64,000 nt of DNA from Lentimicrobiaceae bacterium (GTDB lineage Bacteria > Bacteroidota > Bacteroidia > Bacteroidales > JALOCA01). Below the pieces are notes generated by a model, which was not told where the DNA came from, did no database searches, and was given only the letters and a program-made list of their open reading frames with translations. The stretch spans positions 1 through 64,000 of the forward strand of contig JALOCA010000005.1 in the NCBI GenBank assembly GCA_023227965.1. Direction: 5' to 3'. A program made the position numbers and the translations under genes. This document shows positions 43,927 through 53,173 of the stretch, piece by piece; the stretch's first letter is position 1, and every line of letters begins with the position of its first letter.

Positions 43927-46900
43927 TTATTCTTCGCTTCCGTGGCAGTTTTTGTATTTTTTTCCACTTCCACAAGGGCAAGGTTCGTTTCTTCCAATTT
44001 TTTTCTCAACATGGACAGGCTGCGAAGCATGTTGTTCCTGTGTATTTCGTGCGGCAGCAGGCAAATCTGTACGTTCCTCTTTCATCCGGCTACGGTCGGT
44101 ACTATGAGGAACATGTGCTTCTCTTACATTGCCTTCTTCGACGGGCATTTTATATTTTACCAAAAAAGAGATTACATCTTTATTGATTTTTTGTACCAGG
44201 TTTTTAAAGAGTTCAAATGCTTCGAATTTATAAATCAGCAAGGGGTCTTTTTGTTCGTAGGTTGCAGTTTGTACTGACTGTTTTAGGTCGTCTACTTCGC
44301 GAAGGTGTTCTTTCCAGGCTTCATCAATCACGCTAAGCGTTACCCATTTTTCTATCGAGAGTACAATTTCCCTACCGTTGTCTTCGTAAGCTTTTTTCAG
44401 GTTGGTAATAACATTCAGCGATTTGTGTCCGTCGGTAACAGGCAGGAGGATATTTTCGTACTGGTGTTCGTTTTCATATACCTGTTTCACAATAGGAAAT
44501 GTACGACTGGCAACAACAGCACATTTATCTTTATAATATTTATATACTTTTTCAAAAAGTACAGACTGTAGTTCATCGCGATTACCCGAGAAAAATTCTT
44601 TTTCATCAAAGGGAGAATCGGTGCCAAAAGTTTTCAGCAGTTCAAGTCGAAACCCCTCAAAATACCTATTTTCCTGGAAATCGCCAATTATCATTTCGCA
44701 CACATCGAACATCATATTTTTTATATCGAGGGCAAGACGTTCGCCGAAGAGGGCGTGGTGTCTTTTTTGGTAGATTACTTCGCGTTGCGAATTCATAACG
44801 TCATCGTATTCAAGCAATCGTTTACGAATACCAAAGTTATTTTCTTCCACTTTCCTCTGTGCCCGTTCAATGGATTTAGTAATCATGGAATGCTGGATGA
44901 CTTCGCCCTCCTTTAAACCCAGTCTGTCCATAATACCTGCAATACGGTCGGAACCAAACATTCGCATCAGGTCATCTTCGAGTGAAACGAAAAATTGAGA
45001 ACTACCTGGGTCGCCCTGGCGTCCGGAACGTCCGCGCAACTGTCTGTCAACGCGCCGACTTTCGTGTCGTTCGGTACCAAAAATTGCCAACCCTCCGGCT
45101 TCTTTTACACCTTTGCCCAATTTTATATCGGTACCACGGCCTGCCATATTGGTTGCTATGGTTACTTTTCCGGCAATACCCGCTTCGAGTACAACCTGTG
45201 CTTCGCGTTGATGGAGTTTTGCATTCAATACATTATGCGAAATGTTTTTACGTTTTAGCATCCGGCTGAGCAATTCGGAAGTTTCTACCGAGGTAGTTCC
45301 CACCAGAACAGGGCGTCCTTTTTGTACCAGTGTTTCAATTTCGTCAATTACGGAATTAAATTTTTCACGTTTGGTTTTGAATACAAAATCTTCGCGGTCG
45401 TCGCGAATTACAGTGCGGTTTGTAGGAATCACCACTACGTCAAGCTTGTATATATCCCAGAATTCGCCAGCTTCCGTTTCGGCAGTCCCGGTCATACCAG
45501 CCAGTTTGCTATACATCCTAAAATAATTTTGCAGGGTAATGGTGGCATAAGTTTGCGTGGCTTCTTCCACTTTCACGTTTTCTTTGGCTTCAATAGCCTG
45601 ATGCAAACCGTCGGAATATCTCCTTCCTTCGAGAATACGACCGGTTTGTTCGTCCACTATTTTTACCTTGTTATCCATTACCACGTATTCCACATCTTTT
45701 TCAAAAAGAGCATAGGCTTTCAATAGCTGATGCACGGTATGCACTCTGTCGGACTTTACCGAATAATCGGCTAAAAGGCTGTTTTTCTTTTCTAACTTTT
45801 CAGGTTCGGAAAGGAGCGATTTTTCCAATTCGGCAATTTCGGCTCCTATGTCTGGCAGAATATAAAAATTGGGGTCGTCGTAAGAAGTAGTAATCAGGTC
45901 AATTCCTTTTTCGGTGAGGTCAACCGAATTATTTTTTTCATCAATAACAAAGAATAACTCATCGTCAATCAGGTGCATATTTTTTTGCTGTTCCTGCAAA
46001 TAATAGTTTTCGGTTTTGTGCATCAGTACTTTCATACCGGGTTCGCTGAGGAATTTGATAAGGGCGTTGTATTTGGGTAGCCCTCTGTAAGCCCTGAAAA
46101 GAAGCTCACCACCTTTTTTTTCTTCGTCTCCCTGGGGATTTGTAGATAAAATTCTCTTGGAATCAGCAAGTAATTGGTTTACGAAACGTTTTTGGGCATC
46201 ATATAATTTGAGTATCTGGGGTTTTAACTCGTCAAATTCTTGTTTGTCTCCTTTAGCAGTAGGTCCGGAAATAATCAACGGGGTACGGGCATCATCAATT
46301 AAAACAGAGTCCACTTCGTCCACAATAGCGTAATTGTGTTTTCGTTGCACAAGTTCTTCCGGATTGCGTGTCATATTATCACGGAGATAATCGAATCCGA
46401 ATTCGTTGTTAGTTCCGTAGGTAATGTCGGCTAAGTAGGCATTTCGTCTTGCTTCGGAATTAGGCTCGTGCTTGTCAATGCAATCCACCTTCAATCCATG
46501 AAATTCTAAAAGCATTCCCATCCATTCAGAGTCACGTTTTGCCAGATAGTCGTTTACGGTAACAATATGTACTCCTTTGCCTGGCAAAGCGTTAAGATAA
46601 ACGGGAAGGGTAGCTACGAGGGTTTTTCCTTCCCCTGTTGCCATTTCCGAAATTTTACCCTGGTGTAGCACAATTCCTCCTATCAATTGTACATCGTAGT
46701 GTACCATATCCCAGGTTATCAGGTTTCCACCTGCCATCCATGAGTTTTTATAATAGGCTTGGTGTCCGATAATATTTACGTTGTCGCGCACTGCAGCTAA
46801 GTCGCGGTCGCGGTCAGTAGCAGAAACAACCACTTCTTCATTTTCTTTAAATCTGCGTGCCGTTTCTTTCATTACAGAAAATGCTTCAGGTAAAATTTCG

Positions 46901-47214
46901 TTCAAAATCTCCTGTGTTTTTCTGTAATTTTCTTTTTCCAGTATGTCTATCTTCTGATAAATCTTTTCTTTATCATCAATATCCATATCGTATTCGTTTT
47001 CAATACGGTTTCTCAACTCGGCAATTTGTCTTTCTTCTTCGGAAACGAATTGTTGGATTCTTTCACGAAATTCGACAGTTTTATTTCTCAGTTCATCGTT
47101 TGTAAGGGGAGCAATAATTTGATAGGCGGCATGGATTTTATCAGTAAGTGGCATGATTTCTTTTACATCACGATCCGACTTGGTTCCCAGAAATTTTTTT
47201 AAGAAACTCAGCAT
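43927..47214 (-). CDS. secA: Preprotein translocase ATPase SecA
   Basis: 1095 residues, the long form usual in Bacteroidetes. SecA drives protein export through SecYEG. The Walker A box is MATGEGKTLVAT (192-198 core). There is a lineage insertion with coiled-coil character at ~45-100 and another within the first nucleotide-binding domain (~340-460). The second motor domain contains TNMAGRGTDIKLG and RQLRGRSGRQGDPG. The C-terminus has the zinc-binding SEC-C motif NEPCPCGSGKKYKNCHG. A -7-like TAAATTTG lies upstream at 47251-47244 (minus). Confidence 0.97.
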   Translation of the reverse strand: MLSFLKKFLGTKSDRDVKEIMPLTDKIHAAYQIIAPLTNDELRNKTVEFRERIQQFVSEEERQIAELRNRIENEYDMDIDDKEKIYQKIDILEKENYRKTQEILNEILPEAFSVMKETARRFKENEEVVVSATDRDRDLAAVRDNVNIIGHQAYYKNSWMAGGNLITWDMVHYDVQLIGGIVLHQGKISEMATGEGKTLVATLPVYLNALPGKGVHIVTVNDYLAKRDSEWMGMLLEFHGLKVDCIDKHEPNSEARRNAYLADITYGTNNEFGFDYLRDNMTRNPEELVQRKHNYAIVDEVDSVLIDDARTPLIISGPTAKGDKQEFDELKPQILKLYDAQKRFVNQLLADSKRILSTNPQGDEEKKGGELLFRAYRGLPKYNALIKFLSEPGMKVLMHKTENYYLQEQQKNMHLIDDELFFVIDEKNNSVDLTEKGIDLITTSYDDPNFYILPDIGAEIAELEKSLLSEPEKLEKKNSLLADYSVKSDRVHTVHQLLKAYALFEKDVEYVVMDNKVKIVDEQTGRILEGRRYSDGLHQAIEAKENVKVEEATQTYATITLQNYFRMYSKLAGMTGTAETEAGEFWDIYKLDVVVIPTNRTVIRDDREDFVFKTKREKFNSVIDEIETLVQKGRPVLVGTTSVETSELLSRMLKRKNISHNVLNAKLHQREAQVVLEAGIAGKVTIATNMAGRGTDIKLGKGVKEAGGLAIFGTERHESRRVDRQLRGRSGRQGDPGSSQFFVSLEDDLMRMFGSDRIAGIMDRLGLKEGEVIQHSMITKSIERAQRKVEENNFGIRKRLLEYDDVMNSQREVIYQKRHHALFGERLALDIKNMMFDVCEMIIGDFQENRYFEGFRLELLKTFGTDSPFDEKEFFSGNRDELQSVLFEKVYKYYKDKCAVVASRTFPIVKQVYENEHQYENILLPVTDGHKSLNVITNLKKAYEDNGREIVLSIEKWVTLSVIDEAWKEHLREVDDLKQSVQTATYEQKDPLLIYKFEAFELFKNLVQKINKDVISFLVKYKMPVEEGNVREAHVPHSTDRSRMKEERTDLPAAARNTQEQHASQPVHVEKKIGRNEPCPCGSGKKYKNCHGSEE

Positions 47215-47243
47215 AATTATAGGTTTAATAGTGCAGAAAGCTG

Positions 47244-47251
47244 CAAATTTA
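47244..47251 (-). promoter_or_regulatory. Probable -7 element for secA
   Basis: TAAATTTG on the minus strand matches TAnnTTTG and lies 29 bp before the secA start. The -33 partner is unclear. Confidence 0.45.
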
Positions 47252-47371
47252 GATTAATTTTTTAACCCTTGCATGAAAACCGTGCCAAAAGCGCAAGTTT
47301 GGCAAATTGGCAATAAGTTGGATTGATTACACCCAAAGTCAGCTTACGATTTTATCCAATCAGGAAAAGGG

Positions 47372-47407
47372 AAAAACAAATGCGATACTGAGGTGTACCG
47401 CATTTGT
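47372..47407 (-). terminator. Terminator after the DUF2795 gene
   Basis: On the minus strand, ACAAATGCG (47407-47399) pairs with CGCATTTGT (47384-47376), followed by a T run. It lies just beyond the stop at 47411. Confidence 0.8.
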
Positions 47408-47410
47408 ATC

Positions 47411-47632
47411 TTAGTACTCGTCTTCGTGAAAGAAGAAGTCCTCCTTTGAGGGATAATCGGGCCAAATGTCCTCGATGCTTTCATAAATTTCACCTTCATC
47501 TTCTATTTCCATTAGATTTTCAATAACCTCCATCGGAGCACCTGAGCGAATGCTGTAATCTATCAGCTCTTCTTTGGTAGCAGGCCATGGAGCATCTTCT
47601 AATTTTGAAGCTAATTCAAGTGTCCAGTACAT
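47411..47632 (-). CDS. DUF2795 domain-containing small acidic protein
   Basis: 73 residues, very acidic. It contains the DUF2795 pattern LEDAPWPATKEELIDYSIRSGAPMEVIENL and an acidic tail (EDIWPDYPSKEDFFFHEDEY, abbreviated family feature). Common in Bacteroidetes as a single short gene of unknown function. It has its own -7-like TACTTTTG (47665-47658, minus) and a downstream terminator, so it is a one-gene transcript. Confidence 0.88.
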   Translation of the reverse strand: MYWTLELASKLEDAPWPATKEELIDYSIRSGAPMEVIENLMEIEDEGEIYESIEDIWPDYPSKEDFFFHEDEY

Positions 47633-47657
47633 TATGAAGAATTTGGTTAATTTTTTG

Positions 47658-47665
47658 CAAAAGTA
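47658..47665 (-). promoter_or_regulatory. Probable -7 element for the DUF2795 gene
   Basis: TACTTTTG on the minus strand, 25 bp before the start; a TTG lies 18 bp further upstream. Confidence 0.5.
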
Positions 47666-47726
47666 TGATTTTTAATAAATTTTCAATATTTTTTTAAAAA
47701 AAAGAATTCAGATTCATGTAAACGAC

Positions 47727-48287
47727 CTATGCTTTTGGTATCCAAAGAATTTCGGTTGCATTTTCTATTTGTGAAATTCTACGGGCTAATACAAAAAGAT
47801 AATCAGAAAGTCGGTTGAGGTATTTAATAACATTATTGTCTATTTTGGTTTTCTCAGCAAGGTGCACCGTAATGCGTTCGGCACGCCTACATACGCAGCG
47901 GGCGACATGACAAAATGCATTAGAAGGATGTCCTCCGGGTAAAATAAAATTTTTTAAAACCGGCAGATTCGCATTTATGGAATCTATTTCCTGTTCGAGA
48001 AATCGCACATCGTCTTCTGAAAGAAAAGGTAGAATTTTGTCGGGAGGGGCAGTATCGGTTGCCAACAGTGATTCTGCTATAAAAAGATGTTGTTGAATTT
48101 TGAAAAGCACATCTTGCAAGTGGGCTTCGTTTATAAGATCCCTCAGCAGCCCTATATAGGAATTCAATTCATCTACAGTACCGTATGCTTCTATCCGGAG
48201 GTCGTATTTTTTAACTCTTTTTCCGCCAATCAAAGCGGTTTCGCCTTTATCCCCTGTTTTTGTGTATATCTTCCATTCGTTGTTCAT
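47727..48287 (-). CDS. Cob(I)alamin adenosyltransferase, PduO type
   Basis: 186 residues. Transfers the adenosyl group of ATP to cob(I)alamin to make coenzyme B12. The N-terminal ATP-binding segment is IYTKTGDKGETALIGGKRV, and the helical core ends with HVARCVCRRAERITVHLAE and the C-terminal YLNRLSDYLFVLARRI, all characteristic of the PduO/MMAB family. It lies 5 bp downstream of the ABC ATPase gene, probably in one transcript. It implies B12-dependent enzymes elsewhere in the genome. Confidence 0.95.
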   Translation of the reverse strand: MNNEWKIYTKTGDKGETALIGGKRVKKYDLRIEAYGTVDELNSYIGLLRDLINEAHLQDVLFKIQQHLFIAESLLATDTAPPDKILPFLSEDDVRFLEQEIDSINANLPVLKNFILPGGHPSNAFCHVARCVCRRAERITVHLAEKTKIDNNVIKYLNRLSDYLFVLARRISQIENATEILWIPKA

Positions 48288-48292
48288 GCATA

Positions 48293-49021
48293 TTATTTTT
48301 GTTGTTCCTGGTAAAATTCCATTGTTCTGGGTTTTTCGTTCAATTCATCGGAAGCAATTTGCCCGTCAATCAGCCGGATAATACGATGCGAGTGCCGTGC
48401 AATGTCTTCTTCGTGGGTTACAACAATGATGGTATTCCCGGCTTTGTGCACTTCTTCCAGCAAGCCCATTATTTCTATTGAGGTTTTTGAATCGAGGTTA
48501 CCGGTAGGTTCGTCAGCAAGTATGATGGAGGGTTGGTTTACCAATGCCCTTGCTATAGCAACTCTTTGCCGTTGACCGCCTGAAAGTTCATTAGGTTTGT
48601 GGTTGATGCGGTCGTCGAGTTGTACATGCTGCAAAACTTTTCTCGCCCATATCATTCTCTCGTTTTTTCCTATGCCTGCATAAATTTGCGGAAGCATTAC
48701 ATTATCCAGCGCAGTGGAACGGGGAAGCAGATTAAACGTTTGGAAGATAAAACCGATTTCTTTGTTCCGGATTTCGGCAAGGCGGTTGTCGTTGAGCCGG
48801 CTCACATCCTGTTCGTTTAGAAAATAATGTCCCGAAGTAGGGGTGTCAAGACATCCGAGAATATTCATCAATGTAGATTTTCCGCTCCCGGAAGGACCCA
48901 TAAGGGCAACAAATTCATTTTTGTAAATGGTAAGTGAAACTGAACGGAGTGCCCTTACAATTTCGGTTCCCACCCTGTAGTTCTTAACGATATTTTTCAG
49001 ATTGATAACTTCTTTTTCCAT
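48293..49021 (-). CDS. ABC transporter ATP-binding protein (LolD/MacB-like)
   Basis: 242 residues from MEKEVINLKNIVKNYRVG; an in-frame start eight codons earlier (49045) is possible. Motifs: Walker A GPSGSGKST, signature LSGGQRQRVAIARAL, Walker B IILADEPTGNLD. It belongs to the MacB/LolD/FtsE-like group that powers lipoprotein release or macrolide/peptide export via a separate FtsX-type permease. No permease gene is adjacent, so the partner must be elsewhere. It is likely co-transcribed with the methyltransferase upstream and the adenosyltransferase downstream. Confidence 0.9.
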   Translation of the reverse strand: MEKEVINLKNIVKNYRVGTEIVRALRSVSLTIYKNEFVALMGPSGSGKSTLMNILGCLDTPTSGHYFLNEQDVSRLNDNRLAEIRNKEIGFIFQTFNLLPRSTALDNVMLPQIYAGIGKNERMIWARKVLQHVQLDDRINHKPNELSGGQRQRVAIARALVNQPSIILADEPTGNLDSKTSIEIMGLLEEVHKAGNTIIVVTHEEDIARHSHRIIRLIDGQIASDELNEKPRTMEFYQEQQK

Positions 49022-49054
49022 CAAGTTGAGGTTAAGTAAAATCAAACAAAAGTA

Positions 49055-49846
49055 TTAAAAACGAATCAGAATATTCTGTCTTGTTATCCCCTGCTTAAAA
49101 AAAACAAAACCCATAAAAAAAACATCGAGCGTAAGAGTAACGGCAGGATGATTACAAATTGCCAACCAGGCTTTTTCCATGTCTTCTGACCAATGAATAT
49201 CGTCAAAAATAAGGATCGTGTTACTACGGGTTTTAGGTAAAATTGTTTCAAAATACCTTACGGTGGGTTCATAACGGTGGTTTCCGTCAATAAATACAAT
49301 GTCAACAGCAGGCAATGATTGGAGCACTTCCGGTAGAATATGGTCAAAATGCCCCACGTTAAGTGAAATATTCTGTATTTTCAGTTTTTCAAAATTTTCA
49401 AGAGCAATTCCGGCTTTATTTGAGCAACCTTCCATGCAGTACAATCTGCTGTTGGGTGCGGCAAGGGCAAGATACAGAGAACTGATACCAAGTGAAGTTC
49501 CCATTTCGAGCAAAATCTCCGGTTCGGTATTTTTAACCAAACGATATATCAGTTCGCCAAATTTAGGGCGTATGGAAGTATTTCTTGTAATTTGTCTTAG
49601 CGTTTGATAACTCGTAGTGTATGGCTTATTCTGCGATTTTGCCCCAAAATCATTTACTTCAATTAGGCGGGTACTTTCCATCATTTCATTTCGGATGCTT
49701 CCGATTTTTGCATAATCAGGATACTGATATTTATCATCGAAAACTTTTGAAAGCAACTCGAAAACAAAAGGAGAATGAATATGGTATTTTGAAACAGCAT
49801 GCAGAAAATAATGCATGTATCGTTTTATATAACTGAAGTTTAGCAT
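49055..49846 (-). CDS. Class I SAM-dependent methyltransferase
   Basis: 263 residues from MLNFSYIKRYMHYFLHAVSKYHIHSPFVF; a start five codons earlier is possible. The SAM motif I is ILLEMGTSLGISSLYLALA, followed by LYCMEGCSNKAG and the acidic VDIVFIDGNHRYEPTVRYFE with IFDDIHWS. It resembles O-methyltransferase-like Bacteroidetes proteins. The N-terminal SKYHIHSPFVF motif is a marker of this group. Substrate unknown. Confidence 0.82.
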   Translation of the reverse strand: MLNFSYIKRYMHYFLHAVSKYHIHSPFVFELLSKVFDDKYQYPDYAKIGSIRNEMMESTRLIEVNDFGAKSQNKPYTTSYQTLRQITRNTSIRPKFGELIYRLVKNTEPEILLEMGTSLGISSLYLALAAPNSRLYCMEGCSNKAGIALENFEKLKIQNISLNVGHFDHILPEVLQSLPAVDIVFIDGNHRYEPTVRYFETILPKTRSNTILIFDDIHWSEDMEKAWLAICNHPAVTLTLDVFFMGFVFFKQGITRQNILIRF

Positions 49847-49920
49847 ACAATAAATCAACAAATTGATCCGGGGAAATTACGGTTGGTTAAAGATACAAAT
49901 AATTATTACACGGTAATGTG

Positions 49921-49928
49921 TATTTTTG
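49921..49928 (+). promoter_or_regulatory. Probable -7 element for the UbiA-family gene
   Basis: TATTTTTG at 49921-49928 matches TAnnTTTG, 17 bp before the chosen start at 49946, which supports that start. Confidence 0.45.
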
Positions 49929-49945
49929 CATCTGAAATCAAAAAA

Positions 49946-50818
49946 ATGAATAAAATCTGTTTTACTAAAGTTTCGAATTATCTGTCGCTGGTAAAATTTG
50001 CACATACAATTTTTGCATTGCCCTTTGCATTTATAGGATATTGTATTTCCATTAATCCACAGCATCCCTTTGAATGGAAGTTATTTTTATTATTACTTGG
50101 TTGTATGTTTTTTGCACGTAATGCAGCAATGGCATTCAACAGGTTTATTGACAGGGAATATGATAAATCGAATGCAAGAACAGCATTTCGCGAAATACCA
50201 TCACAAATAATCAAACCTTTCTCGGCTCTTAATTTTGTTATTATCAACAGTATCATTTTTGTTATTTTTACTGGATTTATCAATTCACTATGTTTGATTC
50301 TTTCTCCGGTTGCCCTTCTGGTAATTTTAGGATATAGTTATACCAAGCGGTTTACCAGTCTGTCGCATCTTTTGCTGGGATTAGGATTATCTTTAGCTCC
50401 TATCGGAGCTTATTTAGCTGTTACTTCCCGTTTTGATGTTCTGCCCTTGATTTTTTCTGCATTGGTATTAACCTGGGTTGCGGGATTCGATATTATTTAT
50501 TCGCTTCAGGACTATGAATTTGACAAATCAAACGGATTAAAATCTATTCCTGCATTTCTGGGGATAACAGGTGCTTTGCGGATTTCTATTTTTTTACACA
50601 TTTTGTCAGCAGGGTTAACCCTGTTTGCCGGTTGGTTCGGAAATTTTGGAAACATATATTTTGGAGGTGCATTCCTGTTCATCGGAATGCTTATTTATCA
50701 ACACCTCTTAGTAAAGCCCAATGATCTGAGCCATTTAAATCTTGCATTTTTTACAACCAACGGTATAGCCAGCTTAGTCTTTGCAGCATTTACCATCACC
50801 GATATTTTTCTGAAATAA
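49946..50818 (+). CDS. UbiA-family prenyltransferase
   Basis: 290 residues from MNKICFTKVSNYLSLVKFAHTIFALPF; an earlier in-frame start at 49883 would include the promoter. About eight membrane helices. The two acidic motifs that bind prenyl diphosphate are NRFIDREYDKSNART and DYEFDKSNGLKSIP. These enzymes join a polyprenyl chain to an aromatic acceptor in the membrane. In an anaerobic Bacteroidetes a menaquinone-pathway role (MqnP of the futalosine route) is plausible but not shown. The gene converges on the repeat protein with a 1-bp gap. Confidence 0.88.
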   Translation: MNKICFTKVSNYLSLVKFAHTIFALPFAFIGYCISINPQHPFEWKLFLLLLGCMFFARNAAMAFNRFIDREYDKSNARTAFREIPSQIIKPFSALNFVIINSIIFVIFTGFINSLCLILSPVALLVILGYSYTKRFTSLSHLLLGLGLSLAPIGAYLAVTSRFDVLPLIFSALVLTWVAGFDIIYSLQDYEFDKSNGLKSIPAFLGITGALRISIFLHILSAGLTLFAGWFGNFGNIYFGGAFLFIGMLIYQHLLVKPNDLSHLNLAFFTTNGIASLVFAAFTITDIFLK

Positions 50819-50819
50819 T

Positions 50820-51218
50820 CTAAAAATGTAGTTTATGGTAGTCGAAATGTTGGCTATCGCGAAATTGATTTATTTTATGGGAAAGATGGATAAAAATTTC
50901 CAGGTCATTTTGACGTAGAAAAGCAATAGCTTCCGGATCCCGATTGCATGCATTGGCAAAAACTACCAGAAAATCAAAATTATGTTGTCTTAGCCATAAC
51001 AAGGCTTTAACATCATTATCAATGGCGTTGTCGAGTGCAGCAAGTTGCGGATACCCATTCACCATCAACCATTGGAAGGCTTCCCGGCTCCCCCTTATGC
51101 AGGAAGACAAAGCAGCAAGCTCAGGATAGCCATTGTTTAACAACCATTTATATAAAGCATCGTTATTATCAAAAGTCTCACCAAAAGCTAATAAAACCTT
51201 AACTGGATAATTTTCCAT
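50820..51218 (-). CDS. Hypothetical tandem-repeat helical protein
   Basis: 132 residues. It consists of about four imperfect repeats of ~32-34 residues, each with a core like A-[LF]-x-W-L-x-x-N-G-Y-P-x-L-A-A-L: LYKWLLNNGYPELAAL, AFQWLMVNGYPQLAALDNAI, ALLWLRQHNFDFLVVFANAC and AIAFLRQNDLEIFIHLSHKI. This resembles a short alpha-solenoid such as ankyrin-like repeats. No signal peptide. Function unknown; a protein-binding adaptor is the natural guess. Confidence 0.6.
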   Translation of the reverse strand: MENYPVKVLLAFGETFDNNDALYKWLLNNGYPELAALSSCIRGSREAFQWLMVNGYPQLAALDNAIDNDVKALLWLRQHNFDFLVVFANACNRDPEAIAFLRQNDLEIFIHLSHKINQFRDSQHFDYHKLHF

Positions 51219-51266
51219 GAAAAATTATGTTATGAACTAACAAAAATAAAAAGCAATCCGGTACAA

Positions 51267-52001
51267 TTATATCCAACCTCTAAGTTTATAATAGGCTATG
51301 CCGAAAATTTCACGGGTTATGATAAGTTCAAACTTCAGGTGATTCCAAAATTGGTAACGCAACTGCAGATTTTTTCCTATTGAAGGAATCAGTATTTTTT
51401 CCCCACCCAGTTTCGTATCATTAAATGTAATATCGGCTTCAATTCCTTTATCAAATGCCGGGAAGCCGTTTATGTTGCTAAATCCAGCTTTTTCAAAAGT
51501 TTTTATTGCCCTGATCATATGTTCGGGAGTAGTTACGATTGTAATCGGGTTTTTTACGATTTTCCCTTGTAAATAGCCTGCAATTTCAATAGCCTGCGAA
51601 CGGGTATTTGTACCTTTTACCTCACATACAATACGCTCAGTGAATACTCCCCGGATTATCATTTCCCTTTTCATCAAACGAATTGCGCTGGTACTATCTT
51701 TCATATCGCCTGGCAATGCAATAATTACCTTTGATTCCGGAAATTTTTCAGCCAGGCATGCTGCATGGTAGGTTCTGATTAATCCATCCTGGCTGGGCAT
51801 TCCGCCACCACCGAGTACCACAATAAAATCAGGGGGCTGTGTAATTGTAGAGTGATAGGTCCCAAAATAAAAAAATACCCAAAAAGGAAGTGTAGTAAAG
51901 GCCAAAATGATAAGAATCAAAAAATATCCACCAGACAAATATAGCAACCATTTAAAAAATATTTTAAATAATTTCAAATATTTACGTTTGCTTTTTCCCA
52001 T
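51267..52001 (-). CDS. YdcF/SanA-like DUF218 protein
   Basis: 244 residues. One N-terminal membrane segment (~20-45) precedes the DUF218 fold: DFIVVLGGGGMPSQDGLIRTYHAACL, then KVIIALPGD and EVKGTNTRSQAIEIAGYL and IVTTPEHMIRAIKTFEKAG. SanA/YdcF proteins are linked to envelope function; some bind SAM. Isolated between the repeat protein and the polyamine cluster. Exact role unknown. Confidence 0.85.
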   Translation of the reverse strand: MGKSKRKYLKLFKIFFKWLLYLSGGYFLILIILAFTTLPFWVFFYFGTYHSTITQPPDFIVVLGGGGMPSQDGLIRTYHAACLAEKFPESKVIIALPGDMKDSTSAIRLMKREMIIRGVFTERIVCEVKGTNTRSQAIEIAGYLQGKIVKNPITIVTTPEHMIRAIKTFEKAGFSNINGFPAFDKGIEADITFNDTKLGGEKILIPSIGKNLQLRYQFWNHLKFELIITREIFGIAYYKLRGWI

Positions 52002-52129
52002 ATCAAAGCAATAATTATTTCTTGCCTGTTTTTAATGAATTTAGTGAGTGTTTGTAGGTTTTGTGTAAATAATTTAATAATGATAATACATTACTGAAAT
52101 AATTTCACAAATAAATATTTAATAAATTC

Positions 52130-53158
52130 CTATATTTTTGCTTCGTCAAATAATTTTCCCCAACATTTAAAGTTTCTTTTTTGCCAATCTCCTTTGTGGT
52201 AAAGATAGCTGGCAATCAATGGTAAAACAGAAGTAGCTTCAGCATACACCATTTGTTCGTACACAGTATCCACTTTGCCCCAGGAAGAAGCCTCTTTAAG
52301 GGTTGAACTGGAACAGGCACCATCACGGACATCTGCAACGGTAATTTGAACGGCATACTTGTGCATCGGAACTTCTTTCCCTAAAATCTCTGCACAAATT
52401 ACAGTATCCTGAGTAAAGTTTTTAGGCACCCCCCCTCCTATCATAAATAATCCGGTAATGGGTGCTGCCATTTTTATCTTTGTGAGCTCCAGAAAATCTT
52501 TAACAGAGTCAATGGAAACATGTTTGCCAGGGTTTTCCCATTGGTGTTTTACCAAGCCAAAACCGGCACTGCTATCGGTAAAAGCCGGACAAAAAATCGG
52601 CACATCATTTTCGAATGCTACTTGTACAAGGGAGTCTTTTTTTACCGAATGTTTGGTAAGGTATCTTCCCATTTCGCGGATAAATTCCCTGGAAGAATAA
52701 GGTCGCTTTTCTAAGGAATCTGCAATGGTTTTTACAGCAGAATCGCAGTTTTGTAATTCTTTTTCATCAATATAGGTATCGTAAATGCGGTCAATATACA
52801 GCGCACGGAGCTGCTTGTCATCGGCATAGGGGCTTCCTTTGTAATGTTTGTAACCTAATGCCTCAAAAAAGTCCATGTCCACTATGGAGGCACCTGTAGC
52901 CACTATTACATCTATCATTTTATTTTTAACCATGTCAACATACACTTGCATGCAGCCACCCGCACTGGTACTCCCTGCGAGTGTAAGTATTATAGTACAA
53001 TCATTTTCATTGATCATACGATCGTAAATATCAGCAGCAGAAGCCGTGTCCCGCGATGTAAACGACATTTCGCGCATGGCATTAATTAAAGATGTAGTAT
53101 CAATAGATTTAATGTCAATATGCTGTACAATGTTTTTCAGTAGGTCGCTTTTTTTCAT
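52130..53158 (-). CDS. Deoxyhypusine synthase-family protein (probable homospermidine synthase)
   Basis: 342 residues with the deoxyhypusine synthase fold: TIILTLAGSTSAGGCM, VATGASIVDMDFFEALG, APITGLFMIGGGVPKNF and the active-site lysine region EASSWGKVDTVY (Lys295). In archaea and eukaryotes this family modifies eIF5A, which bacteria lack. Bacterial homologues have been reported to make homospermidine or related polyamines. The gene lies 15 bp after speB and in order with speA, strongly suggesting a polyamine pathway. Product identity is inference. Confidence 0.85.
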   Translation of the reverse strand: MKKSDLLKNIVQHIDIKSIDTTSLINAMREMSFTSRDTASAADIYDRMINENDCTIILTLAGSTSAGGCMQVYVDMVKNKMIDVIVATGASIVDMDFFEALGYKHYKGSPYADDKQLRALYIDRIYDTYIDEKELQNCDSAVKTIADSLEKRPYSSREFIREMGRYLTKHSVKKDSLVQVAFENDVPIFCPAFTDSSAGFGLVKHQWENPGKHVSIDSVKDFLELTKIKMAAPITGLFMIGGGVPKNFTQDTVICAEILGKEVPMHKYAVQITVADVRDGACSSSTLKEASSWGKVDTVYEQMVYAEATSVLPLIASYLYHKGDWQKRNFKCWGKLFDEAKI

Positions 53159-53173
53159 TTTAGAATAAAAATT

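Noticed and set aside
48293..49021. A complete ABC exporter
   Set aside because: No permease or periplasmic adaptor gene is adjacent; only the ATPase is encoded here.
52130..53158. True hypusination of a translation factor
   Set aside because: No eIF5A homologue is expected in bacteria; polyamine context fits better.
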